A stretch of 14,932 bases of DNA from Bacillota bacterium (lineage in GTDB: Bacteria > Bacillota > Clostridia > Tissierellales > Peptoniphilaceae). Location of the stretch: contig JAEZZB010000125.1 of NCBI GenBank assembly GCA_023442495.1, positions 1 through 14,932 on the forward strand, given 5' to 3'. Position numbers and translations under genes: made by a program. The notes under the pieces are model-generated. The model was not told where the DNA came from. It worked only from the letters and a program-made list of their open reading frames with translations, and searched no databases. Below are positions 7,648 through 14,606 of the stretch, piece by piece; positions within the stretch are counted from its first letter, which is position 1, and every line of letters starts with the position of its first letter.

Positions 7648-8385
7648 ATGAAATTTTTAGAATTTTTTGTTAGGTCTAAGACAGACCATATTAGTATTAG
7701 CCCTTTTAGTCCTATTCATATACTAGCATTAATTGTTTTATTAGCACTTATTCTATTTGCTGCATCTTTTAAGAACAAATCTGATAAAGTAAAATCTAAA
7801 TTTAAGAAGATACTCGGCTGGACTATGATTATAACACAAACTATAATTTATATATGGTTTGTTTGGTCAAAAACATTTACCATTCAAGAATCTCTGCCTA
7901 TGTATTCTTGTAGAGTAGTAATTTTGTTCTTCATATATGATATATTTGTAGGGAATAAATATTTAAAGAAAGTTTCTATTTATTGGGGTTTAATGGGTGG
8001 AATATTAGCTATGGCTGCGCCAGACATGTATCCCTATAGTTTTCCTCATATAACTAATTTTCACTTCTTTATTTTCCATTACTGTATATTAATTGGAGCA
8101 ATTTTCTATATAGTTGCGGATAATGAGATATTAACTAAGAAAGATTTAATATATGTATTAAAATTTACATTAGTATATAATTTAGGCCTATTAATTTTTA
8201 ATTTGTTAGTATCTATACCATTCCCAATAGCAAATTATGGATTTCTAATTAATCCACCATTAATTCTTGAAAATATGGTACCTTTCAGAGGAATATTATA
8301 TATGTTTATAGCTCAAATATTATATTTAATTGCAATAATTGTTATGCATGGGGTATATTTATTGATAAGAAAACTTACTAAATAA
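7648..8385 (+). CDS. YwaF/TIGR02206-like integral membrane protein
   Basis: This 245-residue protein has about seven hydrophobic segments, near 22-41, 55-74, 86-101, 108-125, 138-157, 165-187 and 213-240, and no signal peptide. The overall layout fits the YwaF family (TIGR02206) of conserved Firmicutes membrane proteins of unknown function. Two features support this: a polar turn LPMYSCR at 83-89, where relatives carry a similar LPLHLC-type motif, and the sequence PYSFPH at 129-134 followed by a His-containing helix (FHFFIFHYC). No biochemical role is established that I know of. AGGAGG ends 4 bases before the ATG, a strong start. It appears to be transcribed alone: a terminator precedes it and about 200 bases of AT-rich spacer follow. 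The family call rests on remembered motifs, not a search. Confidence 0.75.
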   Translation: MKFLEFFVRSKTDHISISPFSPIHILALIVLLALILFAASFKNKSDKVKSKFKKILGWTMIITQTIIYIWFVWSKTFTIQESLPMYSCRVVILFFIYDIFVGNKYLKKVSIYWGLMGGILAMAAPDMYPYSFPHITNFHFFIFHYCILIGAIFYIVADNEILTKKDLIYVLKFTLVYNLGLLIFNLLVSIPFPIANYGFLINPPLILENMVPFRGILYMFIAQILYLIAIIVMHGVYLLIRKLTK

Positions 8386-8393
8386 ATAAAAAA

Positions 8394-8452
8394 TTGAAAT
8401 TTATTAAAATTATATATTTCAATCATAGATTATGATACAAATTATATTTGTA
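8394..8452. repeat. Cluster of three inverted repeats upstream of the ABC-F gene
   Basis: Three dyads lie end to end. First, TTGAAAT (8394-8400) and ATTTCAA (8416-8422). Second, ATCATA-GAT-TATGAT (8422-8436). Third, TACAAAT-TAT-ATTTGTA (8436-8452), a perfect 7-3-7 palindrome. The last has the size and symmetry of a dimeric repressor site and overlaps a possible -35 hexamer at 8448-8453. The first could be a weak AT-only hairpin after the YwaF-like gene, but it has no T-run. The remaining spacer (to 8590) shows only promoter-like hexamers and no gene. Confidence 0.45.
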
Positions 8453-8477
8453 AATTCTTCAGATTAGTAATTACAAT
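8448..8477 (+). promoter_or_regulatory. Possible promoter of the ABC-F operon
   Basis: TTGTAA (8448-8453) and TACAAT (8472-8477) are 18 bases apart and resemble sigma-A -35 and -10 hexamers. Initiation here would give a leader of about 105 bases. A second candidate -10, a perfect TATAAT at 8533-8538, has no good -35 partner and would give a leader of about 45 bases. I cannot choose between them from sequence alone. Confidence 0.3.
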
Positions 8478-8590
8478 AATAAAATAAATTTGAAATAATT
8501 GAAGATGATTTAATTAAAATACTATATAGAATTATAATACACAATTAAAAAATAACAAGAGTATTATTAAATCATAATTAAGGAGTTAGT

Positions 8591-10189
8591 ATGATTAATG
8601 TTAATGATTTAAGTTATGTTCTTCCTGATAGGAAACTATTTGACGAAGTTGATTTGCAATTTACACCAGGTAATTGTTATGGAATTATTGGTGCAAATGG
8701 TGCTGGGAAATCAACATTTCTAAAAATTTTATCAGGTGAAATAGAACCAACCACTGGACATGTTTCATATCAAGGAAACTTAAAACTTTCTAAGTTAAAT
8801 CAAAATCATTATGCATTTGAAGATAATGAAGTTTTGGATACTGTTCTAATGGGAGATGAAGAATTGTATAGAATTGCTAAAGAAAAAGAAGCAATCTATA
8901 TGAAAGAAGATTTTACTGATGAAGATGGAATTAAAGCCGCAGAACTTGAAATAGAATTTGCAGAAAAGGGTGGATATGAATCGGAAGCTGAAGCATCAAC
9001 ACTTTTGCAAGGTCTAGGTATTGAGGTTTCAAAGCACAATTTGCAAATGCGAGAATTAAAAGAATCCGATAAAATTAAAGTTTTATTAGCACAAGCATTA
9101 TACGGTAAACCTGATGTTTTGCTTCTTGATGAACCTACAAATGGGATTGATTTAAGAGCGATTTATTGGTTACAAGAATTTTTAATCGATTTTGAAGGTA
9201 TAGTTATAGTTGTATCTCACGATAGATATTTCTTAAATGAAGTATGTACTGTAATGGTTGATATTGATTTTTCAAAAATTAGAATGTTCACAGGTAATTA
9301 TGATTTTTGGTATGAATCTTCAAAACTTGCTGAAAAATTAGCTAAAGAAGAAAATAAAAAGAAAGAAGATCAAGTAAAATCACTAAAAGAATTTATTTCA
9401 AGATTTTCAGCAAATAAATCAAAATCAAAACAAGCTACATTTAGAAAGAAACTATTAGATAAAATTACTCTTGATGATATAAAACCTTCATCAAGAAGAT
9501 ATCCATTTGTAGGATTTACACTATCAAGACAAGCAGGAAATGAAATTCTTACAGTAGAAAATTTAAATGTTAATCAAAATGGAGTTTCATTAATAAAGGA
9601 TTTAAGTTTTAGAGTTGATAAGGATGAAAAAATAGCTTTTATTGGTAATGAGATAGCCATAACAAAATTATTTGAAATCTTAGCAAATGAAGATGAAAAA
9701 TATACAGATAATTTCAAATGGGGTCAAACCATTTCTAGAGAATATTTTCCTAAGGATAATGCAAAATATTTTGAAAATACAAATTTAAATTTAGTTGATT
9801 GGTTAAGACAATATTCTAAAGAAAAATCAGAACAATTTATTCGTGGATTTTTAGGTAAAATGCTATTTTCAGGGGATGAAGTTTATAAAGATGCTTCAGT
9901 TCTTTCTGGAGGCGAAAAAGTTAGAATGATGTTCTCAAAAATAATGGTGGAACCTTCAAATATGATAATTTTGGATCAACCAACAAACCATTTGGACTTG
10001 GAATCAATTGAAGCTGTGAACAATGGATTAATAAACTACAAAGGAAATATTATGTTTACATCTTTAGATCATCAATTTGTAAACTCAATAGCAAATAGAA
10101 TTATTGAAATATTTGATGATGGAACATATAGAGATGAAAAGACAAATTATGATGAATATATTGAAAAATATTTAGTTAAGAAGGATTAA
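8591..10189 (+). CDS. ABC-F family ATPase, YkpA/YbiT-like, with a degenerate second ATP site
   Basis: ABC-F proteins are soluble twin-ATPase factors without membrane domains; many act at the ribosomal E site. Order: NBD1 with Walker A GANGAGKS (34-41), Walker B LLLDEP (177-182) and switch His210; a charged linker (about 240-300) with the KSKSKQATFRKKLLDKITLD stretch typical of the YkpA/YbiT branch; NBD2 with signature LSGGEK (438-443). Site 1, built from NBD1 plus the NBD2 signature, is intact. Site 2 is degenerate throughout: the Walker A region reads IGNEIAITKLF (from 351) with no GKT/S, the NBD1 signature is LKESDK (156-161), the catalytic Glu is Gln463 (LDQP), and the switch His is Leu492. 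The length, 532 residues, is normal. AAGGAG precedes the ATG. I leave the symbol blank because several names exist for this branch. Confidence 0.93.
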   Translation: MINVNDLSYVLPDRKLFDEVDLQFTPGNCYGIIGANGAGKSTFLKILSGEIEPTTGHVSYQGNLKLSKLNQNHYAFEDNEVLDTVLMGDEELYRIAKEKEAIYMKEDFTDEDGIKAAELEIEFAEKGGYESEAEASTLLQGLGIEVSKHNLQMRELKESDKIKVLLAQALYGKPDVLLLDEPTNGIDLRAIYWLQEFLIDFEGIVIVVSHDRYFLNEVCTVMVDIDFSKIRMFTGNYDFWYESSKLAEKLAKEENKKKEDQVKSLKEFISRFSANKSKSKQATFRKKLLDKITLDDIKPSSRRYPFVGFTLSRQAGNEILTVENLNVNQNGVSLIKDLSFRVDKDEKIAFIGNEIAITKLFEILANEDEKYTDNFKWGQTISREYFPKDNAKYFENTNLNLVDWLRQYSKEKSEQFIRGFLGKMLFSGDEVYKDASVLSGGEKVRMMFSKIMVEPSNMIILDQPTNHLDLESIEAVNNGLINYKGNIMFTSLDHQFVNSIANRIIEIFDDGTYRDEKTNYDEYIEKYLVKKD

Positions 10190-10197
10190 AGATATTA

Positions 10198-10767
10198 ATG
10201 AAAAAATTTATTGATACAGATGAACAAATAATATTAATTTACGGTCTTGCAAGCGAGAAACTTAAAATTTTACAAAATGAAGCTGAAAAGAAAAATTTCA
10301 GAATAATAGAAGTTTCACATGAACATACATTTTGTAGAGTTGAAGATTTGATATTTGAAGATTACAGTCATTGTATAGTTGAAGATGCTAGTCCAATTGA
10401 TATTGAATTTTTACTATTTGTAAATATTATTAAAGATGATTTGTATAGATTTATTCAAATATTAAAAGATAGAGGGCTATATTTTCCGAACAAAGCAATT
10501 CTAACTCCAACAAGCAAAGAATGGAAGCTTAGAAGATTACTTGCAGAAAATAAAGAAGAGCATATTGTAATGACAATGTTTAGTAATCTTAGAAGAGCAA
10601 TGAGAAAAGCTAATGCAATTAAAGAACAAAATAGACATGATGATGAATTAATTGAAATAATGGAAGATGCAAAACACTATCTAAATCCACGAGAATTTGA
10701 TTTTGACGAAATGAAATACATTCATAATAGACTTGCAAATAAAGTTAATGAGATTGAGGGTTTTTAG
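10198..10767 (+). CDS. DUF3783-like protein of unknown function
   Basis: This is a soluble protein of 189 residues with no signal peptide or membrane segment. The middle part fits my memory of the DUF3783 family: an alpha/beta start (IILIYGLASEKLKILQNEAE), then FLLFVNIIKDDLYRFIQILK, and near 98-117 a segment NKAILTPTSKEWKLRRLLAE, which resembles the family's hallmark KAxLTPTNxxW pattern. The C-terminal ~60 residues are charged helices (LRRAMRKANAIKEQNRHDDE) and may be an added tail. No catalytic residues are evident. It lies 8 bases after the ABC-F stop with only a weak AAGGA 12 bases upstream, so translation may depend on coupling. A shared role with the ABC-F factor is possible but rests on position only. 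Confidence 0.75.
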   Translation: MKKFIDTDEQIILIYGLASEKLKILQNEAEKKNFRIIEVSHEHTFCRVEDLIFEDYSHCIVEDASPIDIEFLLFVNIIKDDLYRFIQILKDRGLYFPNKAILTPTSKEWKLRRLLAENKEEHIVMTMFSNLRRAMRKANAIKEQNRHDDELIEIMEDAKHYLNPREFDFDEMKYIHNRLANKVNEIEGF

Positions 10768-10790
10768 CTATTTTAATTTTATTAATATTG

Positions 10791-10831
10791 TAAAAGTATA
10801 TTGCTTTTTATGATTTTTATTGATAATCATA
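10791..10831 (+). terminator. Weak possible terminator after the DUF3783-like gene
   Basis: AAAAG (10792-10796) and CTTTT (10804-10808) form a 5-bp AT-rich stem followed by a T-rich stretch. A second dyad, TATGATT (10809-10815) and AATCATA (10825-10831), follows directly. Both stems are weak, so this may only be AT-rich noise. The next 130 bases up to cdaA contain only promoter-like sequences. Confidence 0.25.
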
Positions 10832-10913
10832 TTAAGAATTAAATATAGTGTATCTCTAATAAAGATAATTCATTATTTTATTTCGATATACAAATTTTGA
10901 ATCAAACTACGAT

Positions 10914-10942
10914 TTTATAATCATAAAAAAATGTGATAAAAT
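10914..10942 (+). promoter_or_regulatory. Candidate promoter of the cdaA-cdaR-gltX operon
   Basis: TTTATA (10914-10919) and an extended -10, TG-A-TAAAAT (10934-10942), are 17 bases apart. Transcription would begin near 10949, leaving a leader of only about 17 bases with the ribosome-binding site inside it. An alternative is a perfect TATAAT at 10916-10921, which lacks a good -35 but would give a more comfortable leader of about 38 bases. Confidence 0.35.
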
Positions 10943-10965
10943 TAAATTTTGAAAGGTGGTGAAAA

Positions 10966-11817
10966 GTGGATTTTTTAAATGAATTAAAAATGATATTTTT
11001 AACTATACGAATTACTGATGTAATTGATGTATTGGTAATGACATTTATTTTATATAGGATAATATTACTTGTTAAAGAGACTAGGGCTTTACAATTGGCA
11101 AAAGGCTTATTGATAATTTTTGTATTTTCTAAGATTGCTCAAGGTTTTAGACTTTATACTGTTAATTGGCTAATTTCAAATATATTTACTGCGGGTATGA
11201 TTTTAATTGTTGTCGTATTTCAACCTGAATTAAGAAGAATATTTGAAAAATTAGGTAGAACCAATAATTTATTTAAATCGATGACTAGAATACGAAGTAA
11301 TATCAATGACTACAAAACAAATGATATAGTAAGTGCAGTTGCATCTCTTTCAAGACAAAAAATTGGTGCATTGATTGTTATCGAACTTGAAATCGGACTT
11401 AAAGATATCATAGAAACTGGTACTATACTTAATTCAGAATTATCTTCAGAATTATTAATTAATCTTTTCTTCCCAAATTCACCACTTCACGATGGGGCTG
11501 TAGTAATAAAAGAAGACAAAATCATATCTGCAGGGTGTTTCTTACCACTTTCAGAAAATTATACAATTTCAAAAGAATTAGGTACAAGACATAGAGCGGG
11601 ACTAGGTATGAGTGAAAAGTCCGATGCATTTATTATAGTTGTTTCTGAAGAAACAGGAGTAATATCTACTGTTCATAATTCGGAATTATCTAGAAATATT
11701 GATATAGAAACTCTTAGAGAAATGATAAATAAATTATATATTGAAGAAGATAATATATTGACAAGAAGAGTGAAAGGAGTAGATAATGGAGATACTGAAG
11801 AAAAATTGGAAAATTAA
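10966..11817 (+). CDS. cdaA: Diadenylate cyclase CdaA (membrane-bound c-di-AMP synthase)
   Basis: CdaA condenses two ATP into c-di-AMP, the second messenger that controls potassium and osmolyte balance in many Firmicutes. Three membrane helices lie near residues 19-37, 43-60 and 68-86, followed by a short linker and the DAC domain. The catalytic motifs are intact: DGA at 176-178 (LHDGAVVI) and RHR at 208-210 (LGTRHRAGLG), with SSELLINLFFPNSPLHDG and IIVVSEETG also typical. At 283 residues it is near the usual length. The start codon is GTG, chosen because AAGGTGG (10953-10959) ends 6 bases upstream and no better in-frame start is near. The last 32 bases overlap cdaR in another frame, so translation of the two is probably coupled. 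Confidence 0.95.
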   Translation: MDFLNELKMIFLTIRITDVIDVLVMTFILYRIILLVKETRALQLAKGLLIIFVFSKIAQGFRLYTVNWLISNIFTAGMILIVVVFQPELRRIFEKLGRTNNLFKSMTRIRSNINDYKTNDIVSAVASLSRQKIGALIVIELEIGLKDIIETGTILNSELSSELLINLFFPNSPLHDGAVVIKEDKIISAGCFLPLSENYTISKELGTRHRAGLGMSEKSDAFIIVVSEETGVISTVHNSELSRNIDIETLREMINKLYIEEDNILTRRVKGVDNGDTEEKLEN

Positions 11818-12988
11818 ACTACTTTCACTAATAATAGCTATATTCATGTGGTCATATATAATTGCAACTACTAATCCTTCAATACCAATAAGATTGACTG
11901 GTGTTCCTATAATATATGAACATACAGATAATTTGTCAAAAAATGATTTAATGATTGATACTGACACACAAAAAACTGTTGATATAACTTTAATTGGACA
12001 AAGAAATAGGATAATAAATATAACGAATTCACATGTTAGAGTTACAGCAGATTTTCAAGGATTAAACGAAGGATTAAATAATATAAGATTGAATTATGCC
12101 GTACCAGACGGTATCACTATAGAAGATTATCAAAGCTCTATTGATGTAAATATAGAAAAAATTATTAATAGAGAATTTCCTGTTGAAATACAAAATGCAG
12201 GGAATTTACCTGCAGATTTTGTGCTTGAATCTCGACAAGTAATTCCTAATAGTATTACAATTAGAGGACCAAGATCAAATATTGATAGAATAGCTAAAGT
12301 TGTAACGGAATTGGACTTATCAAATCTTGAAGGAAATATAAATATTAATAAAGATTTAAAAGCGATAGATGAAAATGATGAAATGGTAGAAAATTTAACA
12401 TATGGACAAGATTTTGCAAATATTATCGCTGTTGTATATAAGCAAAAAGAAGTTACAATAGAGAAAAATTTGGTTGGTGAAATTGGTGAAAATTATAGAA
12501 TTGACAGTGCTGAATTAAATAAATCTACAGTTTTAATAAAAGGTCCAAAGGAAGCCGTAGATAAAATAAATACTATTGAAATGCAAGATATTAATATTGA
12601 GAAATTAACTCAAACTAAAACCATACCAGTTAAATTTACCTTGCCATCAGACATCTCGTTGGTATCTGATGAATCAGATTATAGTATAAATATAATAGTG
12701 CACCATAAGACTAGTAGGACTTTTGAAATTCCAAAATCACAAATTGAAGTTAAGAATAAATCGCAAAATTTAAATGCTACAATTAATTCAGATAATATTA
12801 AAATAAATATTGTTGGATTTCAAGATGATTTAGAAAAAATTAAAGTAGAAAATTTAAAATTAATCATAGATTTAAGTTCAAAAGAAGCAGGGACATATCA
12901 AATCAAACCAATAATTCAGTTGAATGGAAAAGAGATGAACTCTGAATGGATACAAAGTGTAGATAAAGTTAGTGTTACTTTAAGTTAA
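11786..12988 (+). CDS. cdaR: CdaA regulatory protein CdaR (YbbR-domain protein)
   Basis: CdaR is the extracytoplasmic partner that modulates CdaA activity. One N-terminal membrane helix (about residues 9-27, KLLSLIIAIFMWSYIIAT) anchors it. The rest is beta-rich and divides into roughly four YbbR-type repeats, near 35-122, 129-207, 213-295 and 301-400. Recurrent ITIRGPRSNIDRI (157-169) and VLIKGPKEAVDKI (239-251) segments mark the repeats. Four repeats and 400 residues are close to the Bacillus protein. The start is supported by AAAGGAG (11773-11779), 6 bases before the ATG and inside cdaA. In many Firmicutes glmM follows; here gltX does, 12 bases downstream. The overlapping minus-strand frame at 11734-11967 is a shadow. 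Confidence 0.92.
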   Translation: MEILKKNWKIKLLSLIIAIFMWSYIIATTNPSIPIRLTGVPIIYEHTDNLSKNDLMIDTDTQKTVDITLIGQRNRIINITNSHVRVTADFQGLNEGLNNIRLNYAVPDGITIEDYQSSIDVNIEKIINREFPVEIQNAGNLPADFVLESRQVIPNSITIRGPRSNIDRIAKVVTELDLSNLEGNININKDLKAIDENDEMVENLTYGQDFANIIAVVYKQKEVTIEKNLVGEIGENYRIDSAELNKSTVLIKGPKEAVDKINTIEMQDINIEKLTQTKTIPVKFTLPSDISLVSDESDYSINIIVHHKTSRTFEIPKSQIEVKNKSQNLNATINSDNIKINIVGFQDDLEKIKVENLKLIIDLSSKEAGTYQIKPIIQLNGKEMNSEWIQSVDKVSVTLS

Positions 12989-13000
12989 AATGGAGGAGCT

Positions 13001-14482
13001 GTGACAAGAGAAGTGAGAGTAAGATTTGCACCATCTCCAACAGGATATGTGCATATCGGTGGTTTAAGAACCGCATTATATAATTATTTATTTGCCAGAC
13101 ATAATGGCGGAAAATTTATCTTAAGAATAGAAGATACAGATAGAACTAGATATGTTGAAGGCGCTTTAGAAAATCTTATTGATGTTATGGAATGGGCTGG
13201 CCTTGAATATGATGAAGGTGTATTTTTAGATGAAAGTCGACATATTGTCGAAAAAGGGCCATATGGACCATATATTCAATCTGAAAGAGTCGAAGCTGGC
13301 ATTTATAAAGAATATATTCAAAAGCTATTAGACGAAGATAAGGCATATTATTGTTTCTGTACTCAAGATAGACTTGATAACTTAAGGGAACAACAAAAAG
13401 CTGATGGATTAATGCCTAGATACGATGGTCTATGTAGAGGAATATCTAGAGAAGAAGCTGAAGAAAGAGTCAAAGCTGGCGAAGAACATGTAGTTAGAAT
13501 AAAATTACCTGCAAATAAAGATATTCATTTCAAAGATGCTATCAAAGGAAATCTATCTATAAATACTTCAGATATGGATGACCAAGTTTTAATGAAATCT
13601 GACGGATTTCCAACCTATCATTTTGCGGTAGTTGTAGATGACCATTTAATGAAGATAACACATGTAGTTCGTGGGGATGAATGGGTATCCTCAACACCAA
13701 AACATGTTTACTTATATGAAGCTTTTGGTTGGGAAGCTCCTACTTTTGTACATCTTCCAACTGTTTTAGGTAAAGACAAAAAGAAATTATCAAAGAGAAA
13801 TGCAGATGTTTCAGTTGAAGATTTTAAGAAAAAAGGTTATTTAAGAGATGCTCTTATAAATTATATTGCACTTGTTGGATGGTCACCAGATTCAAATCAA
13901 GAAATACTTTCACATGACGAACTTATCAAGCAATTCTCATTTGATAGAGTTTCAAGATCAGGCGGTGTATTTGATGAACAAAAACTTGATTGGGTAAATA
14001 GTCAATATATTAAGGAAATGTCTGATGAAGAATTAGCATATGAAATTAAACCATATTTATTAGAATCGGGTTTAATAGATGAAAATTTAGAAGCAGAGAA
14101 ATTAAATGAATTGGCATCTACATTTAAAACAGCTTTAAGTAGATTTTCTGAAATCACTTCGCTTACATCTTTTATATTTGCGAATTTTGGAGATAAAGAT
14201 TTCTACAAAGAGGTTTCTCAAAATCTTGAAAGTGAAGAAGCGCATATCGTTTTAAAGACATTAAAAGAAATTGTTGAAAAGGAAGAAATGGATGAAGAAC
14301 TTGCAAAAACTATTATGAAGCAAGTTCAAAAAGAAACTGGTATTAAAGGTAAATCACTATTTTTCCCTGTTCGTTCAGCTTTAACAGGCTCTGAACATGG
14401 TCCTGAAATGGTTCATATATTCATGATTTTAGGAAATCAAGGAATAATAGATAGAATAAATTTTGTGTTGAATAATTTTTAG
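13001..14482 (+). CDS. gltX: Glutamyl-tRNA synthetase
   Basis: GltX is a class I synthetase that charges tRNA-Glu in the cytoplasm; in many Firmicutes it also mischarges tRNA-Gln, which GatCAB then corrects. Visible motifs: RFAPSPTGYVHIGGLRTALYN with the HIGH counterpart HIGG at 18-21, the EDTDRTR segment, VVRGDEWVSSTPKH, and the KMSKS counterpart KLSKR at 262-266. Cys118 and Cys120 (YCFC) and Cys145 have the spacing of the zinc site known in some bacterial enzymes, but I cannot see a clear fourth ligand. The C-terminal helical domain includes FPVRSALTGSEHGPE. The length, 493 residues, is normal. The start codon is GTG, supported by GGAGGAG ending 4 bases upstream. It is the last gene of the cdaA operon, followed by a strong terminator. 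Whether it discriminates tRNA-Gln cannot be told here. Confidence 0.95.
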   Translation: MTREVRVRFAPSPTGYVHIGGLRTALYNYLFARHNGGKFILRIEDTDRTRYVEGALENLIDVMEWAGLEYDEGVFLDESRHIVEKGPYGPYIQSERVEAGIYKEYIQKLLDEDKAYYCFCTQDRLDNLREQQKADGLMPRYDGLCRGISREEAEERVKAGEEHVVRIKLPANKDIHFKDAIKGNLSINTSDMDDQVLMKSDGFPTYHFAVVVDDHLMKITHVVRGDEWVSSTPKHVYLYEAFGWEAPTFVHLPTVLGKDKKKLSKRNADVSVEDFKKKGYLRDALINYIALVGWSPDSNQEILSHDELIKQFSFDRVSRSGGVFDEQKLDWVNSQYIKEMSDEELAYEIKPYLLESGLIDENLEAEKLNELASTFKTALSRFSEITSLTSFIFANFGDKDFYKEVSQNLESEEAHIVLKTLKEIVEKEEMDEELAKTIMKQVQKETGIKGKSLFFPVRSALTGSEHGPEMVHIFMILGNQGIIDRINFVLNNF

Positions 14483-14490
14483 TAGATAGA

Positions 14491-14520
14491 AAAATGGAGT
14501 ATTATTACTCTACTTTTTTA
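14491..14520 (+). terminator. Rho-independent terminator after gltX
   Basis: TGGAGTA (14495-14501), loop TTAT, and TACTCTA (14506-14512) form a 7-bp stem with one G-U pair. Six Ts at 14514-14519 follow, and As at 14490-14494 precede the stem. It lies 12 bases after the gltX stop and closes the cdaA-cdaR-gltX unit. Confidence 0.85.
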
Positions 14521-14530
14521 TTTAGATTAT

Positions 14531-14559
14531 TTGTAATGAAATTGAAAATAATATAGAAT
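14531..14559 (+). promoter_or_regulatory. Candidate promoter for the ABC transporter ATPase gene
   Basis: TTGTAA (14531-14536) and TAGAAT (14554-14559) are 17 bases apart, matching 4 of 6 and 5 of 6 positions of the sigma-A hexamers. They sit just downstream of the gltX terminator and would give a leader of about 40 bases before the ATG at 14607. The position fits well, but the AT-richness makes chance matches likely. Confidence 0.4.
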
Positions 14560-14606
14560 AATTTATAGATTAAAAAATAACAAAATTTACATAATGAGAG
14601 GTATTC

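Noticed and set aside
8431..8466. Possible 11-codon leader peptide before the ABC-F gene
   Set aside because: ATG to TAG is open but has no ribosome site and no run of regulatory codons, and no attenuator-type alternative hairpins are apparent.
10821..10835. Fur/PerR-like sequence TGATAATCATATTAA before cdaA
   Set aside because: Only the left half fits a Fur-type site; the right half matches about 4 of 7 positions. In such AT-rich DNA this is expected by chance.
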